Positions 12,223 to 25,400 of a DNA stretch of 64,000 nucleotides are shown piece after piece. The stretch lies in assembly GCA_034509925.1 (NCBI GenBank), contig CM067533.1:9462156-9526155 (forward strand), written 5' to 3'. The notes under the pieces were generated by a model. The model ran no database searches. It was not told the DNA's origin and saw only the letters and a program-made list of their open reading frames with translations. Numbering within the stretch: the first letter of the stretch is position 1; every line of letters starts with the position of its first letter. The DNA is from Hirudinaria manillensis (Eukaryota > Annelida > Clitellata > Hirudinida > Hirudinidae). Position numbers and translations under genes: made by a program.

Positions 12223-14856
12223 GTTATTGTTATGGAGACCTGGAGAAAGTCTCTCTGAAAAGTGTTGGCCTTCTTGGATCCCGGACAGGGTACCTCCATC
12301 AGGGGACATTCCTGACCGACGGCAAAGAGCCCGTCGACCTCCCTGATGTAGTAACTGCAAGGAATAATTAGTTAATTGATTAACTAATAAACCGAGGACT
12401 AATTAATAATCAGTAGTTAAGTAATAATAACTGAAGTAATAATAACTGTTGGTGACAAAAAAATTATAATAAATAAAAATTAAATACAAAAAATATACAT
12501 ATAAATATATAATTAATAATAATAATAATATAAAAAATATATAATTAATAATAATTAATAAACGAATAATGCAAAACAGGCAGATGCCAACTTGTTCCTG
12601 TTCCTGATGATGAGAAAGTCGGTCGATGGATTCTTGTGGGAGTAGATCGGAGCCCTGAACATGTTATTCTCGAAGGCCTGGAGACTCTGCCCGGGTTGCA
12701 GGGAGCCGAGGAAGGGAGAGGTGTGGGCGTAGGCCAACTCCCCGTAGGTGAATTTGGGGGGATCGGACTCGTAGTTGCCCGGCTTCTGGATGGTAGAAAA
12801 TTATTTATCGGTTAACGATTAGTTAATCGATCGAGATGGCCAAAGTATGGCAAAGAAAAATAAAAAGTTAAAGTTTAGAACGAGACAATTGGAAACACAA
12901 GGGCAACCACAACAACAACAACAACAACGAGACCAACCCTCTTGTAGTAGTTCTTGATCTTGGTCGCCATGCCGATCTGGTTGAGAAGGGGTGGGTACTG
13001 CTCCGAGTACTCGGCCAGGACGATCTCCCCGTCCCTACCCGTGAGGTCCTCTGGGGTCCTCATGAAGAAGATGTCTCCGCCCCCAGCAGCCAATCGTTCT
13101 TGCTCTCTTAGCTGCCAGAACGAGTTGGGAGGGATTATGTTAATTGGATGATTGCAATTATTCGTGAATATGCATGAAGTTAATTGAACGTGGACTGTAA
13201 TCGCTTAAGTAACTTAGGTGAACCAATAAACTAACCTATCGAAATAAAGTAAACAGTAAACCAAAAGTGCTAATTTGCATAAATACCGATGCAAATAAAT
13301 TTGTTTTCAAATAGATTAGGTAGTTTTTAGAAAAAAACTTTGCTGAAATCAAGCTGCATCCATCTGTCCATCCATCCATCCATCCATCCATCATCATCAT
13401 CACCAATCAACTCCAGCATCGGCATCAACCAACCTTTTCCTTCCTCCTGATGTACTTGACCAGAGGCAGTACCGGGTGGGGACCCGGGGAGACCATGGCC
13501 CCCCTGCTGTACTTCTTGAGGTGGGGCCTGTGGAAGTTCCTCAGCTTTGGCAGGGTCAGGTGGCAGGGGAAGAAGGGCTGCATCAGTTCCAGCGCCGGAG
13601 TTGAGTGCTGTCAAATAATTTCAATTAATTAACCATAAAATGTAAATAAATAAATATATATATAAATATGTATCATCCATCATAATTATAGGAACAGCAG
13701 CAACATAAGCAGTCTAATTTTAATAATTTTAATATATATTATAATTCATCCAAATTCATCTCTGATTCTAGAGTTGGGGGTATCATGGTCACCCGGCTGC
13801 ACCGACCAGTATCATCGACACCCCGAGGTTTCTCCCGAGGGCACTGTCCGTGGTGAGTTTGGGGTTGTAGTATTCATCATTGGACATGTTATAATGATGC
13901 TTCTGCTGCATCTCCGTCTCTTCCTGTTCGTTGGATTTTTTTAAATTTAAATTTAAACGTTTTAATTTTTAAATTAAAAAAAAAATTAATTTTAGGAAGT
14001 AAAAGATATAAAATTATGCAGGGTTAATTATGCCTACGGAAAGAAATTATTGCAGTTATTAATAAGCCAAAGTGACGAACATCCAGTTAAATTAATCCAC
14101 ATAATGTTTAATATAATTCATATTATATCAAAACTCATCATAATATATTATTATTATAATCATAATTATATCAAATAATTTTTCTTTAAACTTTTTTTAT
14201 TTATTTAATAAAATATTTAATTTAATTTTATTTGAATTTCTCAGGGTTTCAAGCTCCCTAAAGAGTCACAACAAAAAGGGTCAGGCACAACAAAGCACCC
14301 TTACCTGTGTTTCATCGTCATCTTTAATTTTCTGGGGAGCGGACTTTGACTTTTTCAGCTCCTGTATACAACAAAAATCGAAAGGGACTGTTAGTGACGG
14401 TGCCATCGTTCCGAACCGGAAACTCCCGGTCGAGCCCGAAGGTCCGGAGTTCGAATCCCACCTTTTCCTTCTTGGCGCCCGCGCTTTCCTGCTGTTGTTG
14501 CTGCTGCAACTGGAGCAGCTGCTGTTTCTCTTGGTTGGCGATGTCGCTCTCGTCCGGGATCCTCAGGATCAGGTTCTCGTCGTTCTTGTCCAGGGTGAGG
14601 ACCCGCGGCTCGGGAATGGCGTCCACTTCCTAGAAAGAAGTCGAGGGTGCATTTTGTTTTTTTTTTTTATCAGATCGTGTGAATTGTGAGACTTGTAGGT
14701 AAATAGGTAATGATATTTGTGACGACTGGCATTGTGAAGAGTCCATTTTTGGGGTGAGAGGTCAATGAGTTCAAGTGCCCCCTCGAGGGTTATTAGGTGA
14801 ACATGCGATTTAAGAAAGCATTTTGAAAAGTACCACCAAGGAAAGGGCCCATTAAA

Positions 14857-14887
<31 letters not shown>

Positions 14888-14924
14888 TCATTACTATTAT
14901 TTAATTAGTATAGTTTTTGTTGAA

Positions 14925-14956
<32 letters not shown>

Positions 14957-17900
14957 CTGCAGAATAATCCTTAAAGCCAAAGAAGGTTTCTAACTTGTGC
15001 ATCCCATATTATATCATTGATCCACTTCCCAGTGGAGAGTTCGTAGTTCACCGTGGGTAGGATGCTGTAGCGACGATTTATGGTCACCTCTGGGTGGTCT
15101 ACAAAGTTGGGCACAGGATACTATTATTATTATTATTATTATTATTATCATTATTATTATTATCATTATTGTTATTATTATTATTATTATCATTATTATT
15201 ATTATAACTTTGGGTGGGTTCCGGGCGAGTTACAATTTACATAAGTTATGATTTAATGCAAACGTAACTTAAATTGGTTAAATAAAAGCCAGTTAATACA
15301 ATGTAATGGTTATTATAACTAATAATTGATTAATAAATGATCTCATTATCCGATAGCATTTAGGCACTAAGTAATCTGCACTCACACTTCTCCATGTACT
15401 CCTTGAAGGAGCGAGTGGTTGCCGTGGGGATCCACCCGCATATGGGTATCTTCCTCCCCAACTCCTCCATCACCTGGGCTTTCACGTCCTCTCCGTTCCT
15501 GATGACGTCGTCTTCCCAGTGATATTGGGAAATCATCAGGTGCGCCTCGTCCGGGATTTCCACTTTCGCTTTCTCTGCGCATGTCATTAAGGACTTTATA
15601 GCACAAGCATAATAACAAATGGTATATGATTAACATTTTAACAAATTAACTTTTTATTTATTTTTTTATTATGCATAATTATATTATTCAACGTGATTCA
15701 TCATTTGGCAAGATTTTTTTTTTAATCCATAACAAAGCCATCAAAAAATCCCTCCATAAAAGCGGTGCAAAACTATTTTCAGAAGTCGAGAAAAACCAAC
15801 TTGTCGGAGGAACGTCGGGTTCGTTGCTCGACCTCTCGGTCGCGTCCCTCTTCACGGAGGCGGAGGAAAGCTCCCCGGAGACGACCGACGGCTGCTGGGT
15901 TGCGGCCTCGTCCGCATTGACCTGGAAAAAGAGAGACGAGGGAAGATCACGTGGATGAATCTGTGAATTTCAAAAAGGATGGAGACGATAAGGTGCTAAG
16001 GTGATGATAGTGATGTTGGTGGTGGTGATGGTAGTCCACCACGGTGCTGATTGGAAGAATAATGTTATAATATTATATATTATATTATAGAATAATGTTA
16101 TAATATATACGAATACCTCAGCCACCGTTTCTCTCAGCTTGAAGCCGTGGTTTGCATAGGAGAACCCCTTTCCGTCCTCGGCGACCCCTAGTCCATCGTA
16201 CCACATTCTGGACGGACCATGACGCCAGATGGACGCATCGTGAACTTCCTGTGACCCCTCCTCTGGGGTCGTGCCCTGTGTCATGTCCTCTTGCATGAGC
16301 AGCTCCTGGGAGGGATAGAATGTAAAAAAAGAAAATAACAGACGATCACGTTTCAATTACAGGTGTCCATTAAAATACAATCAGACAGACAGACATCAAT
16401 CGTGACAATCTCAAAAAATTGTGACATGGTCCCATAATTTATGCCTGAAGTATTTTCAAATGCACGTTTTATCAAAATATTTCACAAATAAACACGAATT
16501 CCATGCATTTGGCAACCAACCGATTCATCCTGCTCAATCTCGTCAGATGTAGGGGACCTGGCCCGAGTCCACAGTCCCCTCTTATCGTCCTCGGGGTGGC
16601 CGGTCTCCCTCCGGGAGTCTTGAGGTCTTTCCTCCTGGGCCTTTTTCTTTTTCTTCTTCTTCCAGATGTTCGGATGGTGGGCTGGAGGAATCATCTTGTT
16701 GAATCTCAGGACCTGAAAGAGTGTTGTTGTTGTTATTGTTGGTGTTGTTGTTGTGGCCATTTTAATGGAACCTCGACAAAATTTTTTTATATTTTGCCAA
16801 TAAAGGTGTTGAAATTAAAGCACAACAAAAAAATAACAATTATAATAATAATAATAATAATAACAAATAATTTAATATAATAATAAATAATTTACTCCCC
16901 AGAATAATTTCAACATTTAAATATTTTATAATCAACAGTTCAACTTCAATCGATAATCCCTACCCCTTGCTTGAACTCCGGGAAGAAGCATCTGACGTCT
17001 ATGTTCATGAACGCGGCGGGTATGACCGAAGCCAGGGGGGTTTGCATCATGGGCTTGTTGGGGACCATGGCTTGCCCCAGGGACTGCTCCCTCGGTGCCC
17101 CCTGAGATTCGGCGGTCGTTCTAGGCTCCTCTTCCTCGTCATAGTTGTCGTCGTCGTCATCAGGCTTGATGGTTCCGTTCGTCCGGGCTGCAGTGGAGGC
17201 TTTCCAGGTCTCGACGGATCCGATCTCCTGACTCTCATCCACCTCCAGGGTCTCATTGATATCAAAGAAGTCCTCTGCTCCTGCATTCATTCATTTTGAG
17301 GTTTGTTTGTTTTTTTTTTATATATTGATTTTAATCAGTTTACGTTTTGCAGAATGTTGGTAATAATTGTTTTAAAAATGTATTAATGCTTGTAAATTGT
17401 ATGTTATGATTTTTAATGTGGTAAGTGCACTCGACTTAATTATCCAGCAGGTTGACATTCAATGTTTCAGGCTGATAAAGGACAATAAATTGCTTACCAT
17501 CAGTTTTGTCATCAGCATCTTCATCTTCTTTTGCACTGCCTTCTTCATCGTCATAGTCCTCATCTTTTTCTTCTGCAATCTCCTTCACCATTCCCTCTCC
17601 GCAGAGAGTCGCAAGATTCCCGATGCGATTTCTACATTCCTAGGTGTTGTTGTGTGTGTAAAATTAGGTTGCAATCCATTTAGAAGCTAACTTGTTTGAT
17701 AAAAATTTGTCTTGTTAGTTTGTCGCGTTCAGCATCATCACAGCCGTAAATAATCCGTGTCATAACACATAAGAATGTGTCAATCAAAACGCAACAGAGG
17801 CATTTAAGAAGTTTAATGTTAAAATAATTCAAGAGTGCCAAGTAATTGTTTCAATAAGAAACCTTCCTTTTAGGAAGCACTGAAATGAGTAGAATGTAAA

Positions 17901-18148
17901 GAACGTCAGTGCTTTTTAACTTTTGTCCACAAATAAAAAGAATGCAAATTTGCAAACATTCAAACTCTCCTAACTCAGACTTAGGCGTTTTTAATGTTAT
18001 TTGTTATTATGAAACACAGCTCGGTTCGTATTACCTCGTCCAGAAAGTCATCTTCGAGGTGCCCTGATTCGTTGATGTTGCCAAACAAAAATCCAGTCAA
18101 AATTGCATTTTGGTCAACATCCACTTCTTCGCAATCGCTTGCATTCAT
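7213..18148 (-). CDS. TAF1: TFIID subunit 1 (TAF1), canonical copy
   Basis: Scaffold subunit of the general transcription factor TFIID in the nucleus. Exons in transcript order: 18148-18035, 17639-17498, 17280-16964, 16712-16521, 16305-16117, 15921-15801, 15574-15386, 15098-14995, 14629-14462, 14361-14305, 13923-13807, 13607-13434, 13111-12938, 12785-12592, 12354-12240, 11860-11719, 11343-11213, 10935-10861, 10777-10628, 10246-10045, 9771-7910, 7807-7720, 7454-7213. All phases agree and give 1752 residues, near the size of vertebrate TAF1. Seen: TAND-like [16 protein letters not shown] (about 19-34); the DUF3591 core with [41 protein letters not shown] and [12 protein letters not shown]; a winged helix ([20 protein letters not shown], about 790-836); a CCHC knuckle ([16 protein letters not shown], about 1241-1256); bromodomain 1 (about 1357-1455, YNG Asn near 1437) and bromodomain 2 (about 1480-1580, YNG Asn near 1560); an acidic tail. 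The start is the ATG just before the TAND. The exon spanning the zinc knuckle and bromodomains is a single 1862-bp block. Confidence 0.96.
7577..7618. repeat. (TCAA)n microsatellite
   Basis: About ten tandem TCAA units in the last intron of TAF1. Related ATCA/CATC units follow the stop codon at about 7165-7220. Confidence 0.9.
8096..8404 (-). other. TAF1 bromodomain 2
   Basis: Within the 1862-bp exon. It shows the ZA-loop NPIDLSTM, the preceding [10 protein letters not shown], and the acetyl-lysine-binding Asn in [10 protein letters not shown]. Confidence 0.9.
8471..8770 (-). other. TAF1 bromodomain 1
   Basis: Within the 1862-bp exon. It shows [16 protein letters not shown] and the binding Asn in [10 protein letters not shown]. 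The usual PMDL-type ZA-loop motif reads PTCL here. Confidence 0.88.
9065..9118 (-). other. TAF1 zinc knuckle
   Basis: [16 protein letters not shown] matches the CX2CX4HX5C-type knuckle of metazoan TAF1, which is linked to promoter DNA binding. It has no counterpart in the neighbouring paralog. Confidence 0.9.
11008..11193. repeat. (CCAT)n microsatellite
   Basis: About 180 bp of CCAT/CACC tetranucleotide repeat in a TAF1 intron (10936-11212). Its open frames (Met-Asp-Gly-Trp or His-Pro-Ser-Ile repeats) are artefacts of the repeat. Confidence 0.95.
12186..12225. repeat. (TTA)n microsatellite
   Basis: TTA repeat in a TAF1 intron, immediately beyond the donor of the exon ending at 12240. Similar ATT/AAT runs occur at about 14858-14886, 14928-14955 and 15121-15205. 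Confidence 0.9.
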
Positions 18149-18759
18149 CTTGTTTTGTACAATTACGTTTTTAAGTGTGTCGGAAAGACATCAGTTCAAT
18201 TATCCAGCATTGTTTTCAAATACTTCGGCATAAAACCAAACAAATACAAAGATATTTCTCGAGGCTAATTTTTAGTATTGTACATGTTGGTTCGATATAA
18301 AAATATTTTTACAAAAATATTGTATGTATTTTAAATATTCAAAAAGATTAAATATAATCTTGGAAATAATTAAAAGTCCACTTCCACAGGTGTTATAGCA
18401 ACGTAAGCTGCGTAACGGAAGTCCAGCCCGCCCCCACCATCTTGAAATCAACCCAAACTAAGCCCTCCCTACACAAATTTGGAACCGTACCAACACCAAC
18501 TAACAATGGCTTATTATTTTATTATCAGCAAATTAAGAAACAACCGTTAGGAGCACCAGTTAACAAATAAAAACAAAGCCAACAAGGCTACAACTCAGGT
18601 TCTCACGGAAACACCTAAATGGAATGCCATGATGGAAGATTGCTCTCATGGAAAACAAGAATAACGACACCCTTGAAAGCATACTGGACACTTTGGGGAT
18701 CACCAAAATTTCGAGAAAACAAAACTATGTACAAAACACTGCTACTCGTCTTCCTGAAC
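18149..18759 (-). promoter_or_regulatory. 611-bp spacer between the tandem TAF1 genes
   Basis: Lies between the stop of the upstream TAF1-like gene and the start of canonical TAF1, both on the minus strand. It must hold the 3' end of one gene and any promoter of the other. A minus-strand AATAAA (plus-strand tttatt, 18518-18523) sits 237 bp beyond the paralog stop, which leaves about 370 bp for the canonical promoter and 5' UTR. I recognise no TATA box. Confidence 0.5.
18518..18523 (-). terminator. Candidate poly(A) signal of the TAF1-like gene
   Basis: AATAAA on the minus strand, 237 bp after the paralog stop codon (18760-18762). Confidence 0.4.
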
Positions 18760-19910
18760 TCATGCTTTAGCTGCTCTGGCCTTTTCGTTCTTGAGTCTCT
18801 GGTATCTCATCCTGTCTCTCTCCCTGCAATGATGCAATGGTGATCAATGATGCTATAGGATAATTTTTACTATTCCAACATAAAATTATTTATCTGATAC
18901 TTTTTTTGCACCAATGACAACTAATGTGACCATTTCTCATCAAAATATTGATGCTCATGCCATTATCATTTTTGACAATATTAGTCAACAATATCAATGG
19001 AATATCATGTTTACAACTGTAAATGATAACACGTACCTCTTTTTCTCCCTCTTCAATCGTTCCCTTTCCTCAGGAGTCAAATGTGAATTAATCCTAATTT
19101 AAAAAAAAACAACAATAATATTTCAATACTGAATATTTCCTAATTTTAAAATTAATAACTAATAAATTACACTAATAAATTGTCACCAGTAAACTAATTT
19201 TAACTAATAAACTGTCAACAACGACAACAATGAATTGAAAGAACAATAAACTGACTGTTGCTTCCTTGACTTGAAGTCGTTCATCTTTGCAGGCTGCTGT
19301 CTGACGACGCCCTTCTTCGGCTCCGACTTCCTGATCCTCTCCTTCTCCCTGAGGTAGCGTCGGATCAGTTCGGGGTTCGTGATCACTTCGTCCCTGTGGA
19401 CGTAATTCCCGGAATGGTGGTCTCTAAAGGTTCTCGTGATGGTTAACATCGTTATCTGAAGAAGAGGAAGGAAATGTCGCTTTGAAATTGGTTTCGGTTT
19501 CGTTTGTTTTTGTCTTTCTTTGTTTTGGTCTTTCTTTGTTTTGTTTAGATAGGTTTAGTTTCTATAATTAAAAAAAAAGTCACTCACTCTTTTCGTAGGC
19601 TTCAGAGACTGAGGTTTCTTTTTGGAACTGCTCAGTTCATCTCCCTGTGTGAACATCCACGAGATTATAATAGTTTAACAAAAATGGCATAATAATATTA
19701 TCGACAATCCAACAATGGCAGATTCATTATCATTATCATGAATAATTATCATAAGCGAATAATATGAATAATAATGATAGGTGGTCTGTCATACCAAGAG
19801 GTCCCTCTCAATCATCTTTGCCATTTCCTCCACAAGCCTGGCCTCAATCATTGACTCATCTTGACATTCCAAGAAGCTAAAATGGAGTCAAAAAAATTGA
19901 AAATTAAAAC

Positions 19911-19958
<48 letters not shown>

Positions 19959-20603
19959 TCCTCATAATTAACCAATTATTACAATAGAAACGAACCTGTT
20001 CTGATTGTCGAATGCTTGCTGACACCTCTCCATGTATTTGTTCTTATGCTCAGACAAAACAGAAGTGGCTTGTCTGGCAAACTTGAGGTAAGGCGTACAC
20101 AAGTCCGTCCTCTCCGTGCATATTTCTCTGATCTTCTTGATCTTCTCAAACCTTGGCAATGCTTTAATCTGGCGTCGATGAATGAATAATCGTTAACCAA
20201 AGTCATTAACTAGTGTGCCAATCACTGACGACCTAATTTTGACCAATCGCCATCTCTCAAAAGAGGTCAAACCATTTTTAAAATAATAAAAGCCCGTCCC
20301 TACCTCGCTCATCGGAACTCCCAAATCCTGAAGAACTTTTATGGAATCCTGTTCAGAAAGTCTCCTAAAGTCGGCATCTGTGTTGTACAACTTGCTCTTG
20401 TTGACATTCTCTACAGCATCCTGGATTATTTACATATATTTAATATTAAATAATAAAATCCAAACAAATCATAGTAATAAAGAAGATGCTGTAATATATC
20501 ATTAATAAAAATAATAGAACCACAACTGCAAAAATATTATAATAATAACTCTTTTAATAATAATAATAATATTTTGTGATTTTATAAAGTGCTCTATTTT
20601 TCC

Positions 20604-20642
<39 letters not shown>

Positions 20643-22376
20643 AAGTTACCAGAGAAATTACAACTCAATAGAGATCAATACACAATCAAAGTTAAAGGAT
20701 AAAAGGGTGATAAGAATCAAGTGCAAACCTTTTTGGCTATCGGCTTGCAGGGCACTTTGATGTAGGAGTATCCGACCCCGCAGTCCGTGGGGTCCGTGGA
20801 CTCGTAGGCATCCAAAAGGCACTTGTTCTCCATGGCCATTTTGTAGGCGTTTGTCGTGGACCAGGGGGCTGCTTTGAGCTGCCGATAGGAATTAGCAATA
20901 TAAATTTAACCGATTATTAACTAACTGAGGTTGTCCTCATGCATATGCAAATGACCGACATTCCATAAATTATAATATTATAATAAATAGTAACTGACAG
21001 CATCTTCAGTCTCATTTTCTATGACATCAGCTTCATCATCTTCTCCCTCTTCGTGCTCCTTCATGTGGTACCCTTCATCCTGTTGGTGATGATTATGATT
21101 ATATTATGATTATGAATTCAAGCTGGATGGTACTTGGCCCAATTCCAAATGAAAACAATTAAAATTAATAACATGTATATCAAACAATAATAACACACAA
21201 ATCAATAATCAAATATATTTAGAAAACAATACATAAATGGGTTAAATAATATGATAAAGGACATAATAAAGGTATAAATAAAGTAAAATAAAGGTAATAT
21301 AATTTTTAAAAAAATATGGTTCACCCTCAATCTCAACTCAGCACTCCTCATGCTTTTATAGGCACAGTAGAGTTCAGGGGTCAGGTCAAGGTTCAATTCC
21401 CTCTCTTCTGGAAGTTTGACACCCCTTTTGACGGCCCATTTGTTATTGTCTGAGTTGAATGACAGTAATAAAGGTCAAAGTCAATAAAAACATTTTAACT
21501 TAATATGTAAATATATGCATAATAATTATTATAATAATATATATTATTATTATATATAATACTGTAATACTATATAGTATTATTATATACATATTATATG
21601 TAATGGATGTAAGTAATGCATATGCACGAAAGTGAACATTCAAATCGACACTCACTTCCAACCCTGTCGAACTCCGACCAATGGCTCAACCTCCTCCTGA
21701 GGTACACCTCGGACTGGAAGGGAAAGGCCCTCCTCAGGTCTTCCATCTTCAAACTCCTCGGGTTGTCCCTGCTCTTCCAGAAGAGCCGGCAGATGTACAG
21801 CTGAATGGGGAAAAGCAAAAATCGACGAATGTTATTTAATCAAATATTAAAATCCTTAGCGAGTAACTTGTAATACTAATAATATCGATTGACAATGTAA
21901 ACAATGAGTAATCTTCATACTAACATCTACATAGTCTCGGAGGATGTTGTGAGCCAATTTACAGTAAGGTTTCGGAACCTCCATCAGCGGACACTGCTGG
22001 CCAACGGCAAAAAGTGCATCTACTGTTCGAATGTAGAAACTGGAAAAGCAATGTTAACAGGTCAGATATAACTTATTTACAGCTTAGCGAATTCAAACTT
22101 TGAAGACCAATCGTTATCGTAGACGCGATACGGCAATCGGCAAAATCGTTCGATACCTTTCGTTAGAGTATATGACGAGAAAGTCGCTCCTTTCCATGAC
22201 GTGCTCGAAGATGGGGGCCCTGTACATGCGGTTCTCTATGGCGGTCAGGTGCTGGTTGGGCACGAGGTGACCGAAGAAAAGTCGTTCGTTCCCAGAAGTA
22301 GCAACGTTTGTTCCAAACTTTGGTTCTGGTGGTTTTGCTTTGCTTTCCTGAAAACAGGTCATGCATAAGTAATTTG

Positions 22377-22408
<32 letters not shown>

Positions 22409-25400
22409 ATAAGAGTACATATAGAGTAGAATTGTTATATACAAAAATATATATATATATATATATATATAAGAGTACATATAGAGTAGAATTGTTATAT
22501 ACAAAAAGTCAACCAAAATGTCAACCTCTAGGTAGTAGGTGCACATTTCTGATGCCATGCCCAATTGGTTCATGAAGGGAGGGTAGTCCTCGCTGAACTC
22601 CAATAGGATGAGGTCTCCGTCCTTTCCAGTCAGGTCCCTGATCCTCTTCATGTGCTGGTATTCCCCGATGGATTCTTCCATCTTTCGTTGCTGGAAGAGA
22701 AAGAAAAAGATGGCGTCGTTAGAGATGATCAAAGTAATATTAATAATAATTGTTATTATTATGATGACCAACAGATATAAATGGGTATCAGAATTATTAT
22801 TAATTATACAAATTACTAATATTATCATCACTAATGATGACACTTTAGCTATCAATCCACTTTATAGCCAATGCTATTAAACACTGCCAAATGATTCCAC
22901 ATCGACTTACTTTGTTGGCAAACTCCATGTGCGGACCCAACGGAAAGACTTTCTCAAGTTCTCCCTCCCCCGCCACGGACAGCCGGGGCCTGTGGAAGTT
23001 CCGCAGGTGCTCCTCTTTGCCGAACATCGGCGGAAAGATGACCTGCGACATTTCGTCGACGGGCGTCGAGTGGCAGAAGCCGAGTTCGGCCGAGAAGCTG
23101 AGCCCGAGGTCGGGTCTGTAGTGATCGTCGCAGTTCAATTGAGGTGCCTAAACAAGGTGTTTACAATCAATATCAATAATTTGGTTACATTGACTCACCT
23201 ATGGGAATGACTAATAAATTATCGAATAAATAATAATAATAATAATAATAACCATAACCATGTGATTAAAAATCATTGTAGCATCAGTATCCATCAGTAT
23301 AACATTAGGCCATCTACCAAATCTATTTATTACCTTAGTTGTCTTCATTGCTTCTTCATCCTCTCTGAGGTAATAAAAGAGCGTTTCGTCAACAGTCACC
23401 GGTTTTGGAATTCCAGACTCGATCAGATCCTAGGTGGTAGCACGTGCAAATGTGTCAGAACAGTGTTTTATGGTCGCAAATACAAAATCCATCTTTGCTT
23501 TTGGGCGATCATTAACACATCAAAGGTTGTTGTATATTATTAAGTTATATATTATTAAAAGTTAACCTCAATAGTTAACTTAATATGATCTTTCATAGCA
23601 ACTTTTGAAAAATGCATATAAAGAGACAATCTTCATTCAATCCTCACCTTGTCATCCCAAACAATGTCGTTGATCCAGTCCCCTCTGTACAACTTGACGT
23701 TGAAGTGTTTGTAGCGATCGTAATGGTACGTCCCTTCGGGGGCCGCCGGCCCCAAGCCCTTGGCCGTGACGAGGTACGGGGCCGAGGTGTCCGGCCTCGA
23801 CTCGATCTTATAATCGTCTGTTGAGGGAAGGTTAATGAATGAATGAGGTGGTTTGGAAAGGGTTCATTGGTGTTGTTAGTGGAAATTGGAATTCATTTTG
23901 AATGGCAAATCGTGAATAAATTAAAACGAAAATGCCAGAGATAATAACCAATTATCATTCAATATTGATTAAATCGATATTATTAATGAAATAACCATAA
24001 CAACAATAAAAATAATCGTGATAACTGCTAATGTTAACAAATGCCAATGCAAATATTTCAAAATCTACACTAACTCTGCCTAAGCTCCGTCAGCAGGTAT
24101 CTTCCCTCGGGCATCTTGTGGCGGTCGTCCGCACTCAGGTGCTCCATCAGATCCGTCACGACTTCCTGCTTTTCTCCATCGAAGTTGAAGACGAGACCTT
24201 CTATTCCATTCGTTCGAGTGATTGTTTTCAGACGCTCTGGAATGGATTGAAAAGAAAGAAATCTGTTATTAATCTAACATTTATTTAACTATATTTATGG
24301 AAAATGTTTTTTGAAAATTCTCCATGAAAAACAAACAAACAAACAAAATCAATTTAATCAAATTGTCATCAATGTTTAACTGACAAATTAGTTGATAATA
24401 AATAATTTAGAAGATAATTATTTATATTTGTTGACATTCAGCTGCCATACACTCACTGGAATAAGGCATGAGGCCGATGTCAAAGTCTCCGTCGTGTGCT
24501 CTCTTCTTCGTGAAGTCGTGATCAAAACTATACTGCAAATCTTTGACGGCCTTGTCGATTTTATCCGAACTGATCTCTTGCTTCTGATCGAATAAAAATA
24601 TTTTTATTTTCATATGAATTCCTTGTTTATAATTTATTGTTAAAATTACAAGAAGATATCCAGAAAAAATTTTAGAGATTGGTTTAGGATTTGTTATGAA
24701 GTGCCGCACGAAACTTACAATGTCTGACAGCCATCGGTATGAAAACATGTTTGCACTTTTGGGCAAACCGACCCTGTCGTACCAAAATCTGGAAGGACCA
24801 TCTCTGTCAATGATATGAAGTCCATTCAAACCTGGAATCACTGAACCCTGTTGTTGATCAAGTTTATTAAAATCTTTAACAGGTTAAATATGGAAAAGAA
24901 ATAAACGTTAACAATCACCGATAAGTCATCTTCAATTTCCTCAGGTTCTGCTTGCCTGGGTTCTTCATAGCAGTTGATGCCTTTGGCTGGGGTTTTTTTG
25001 GATTTTTTCTCCAAACGTTTGAAATAATCTCTTTCCCATGAGTGTTTGGGAGGGAAGAGATTGTTAAACCTCAGTGTCTGAAAGGTTTCAATGGGTTGGT
25101 TATGTTTTGTGCTGCTATCAGTTTAAGATATCCATGTTTAACTTTACTTTGTCCGGTTCAAAATCAGGGAACCATTGCTGCAATGTATCCAATGGAACTT
25201 GTGGCACATTTTCGAATGCAGCTTCATGGTCGTCGCATGGCTGACAGAACTCTACCAATTGTTGTTCTAAATCCTGTATATCTGCTTGATCGATTTCTCC
25301 GTCATTTTCAGAATCAGAATCTAAATCCAGATCAAGATCTCGAAGTCGTTTCGAGTCAGGTTCGGTCTCCTGTTGACAAGCTTCAATCGAATTGCTCACG

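Noticed and set aside
14447-14462. tRNA B-box-like sequence (gttcgaatccc)
   Set aside because: The flanks cannot form a T-stem or an acceptor stem and there is no A-box at the right distance; it lies at the edge of a TAF1 exon.
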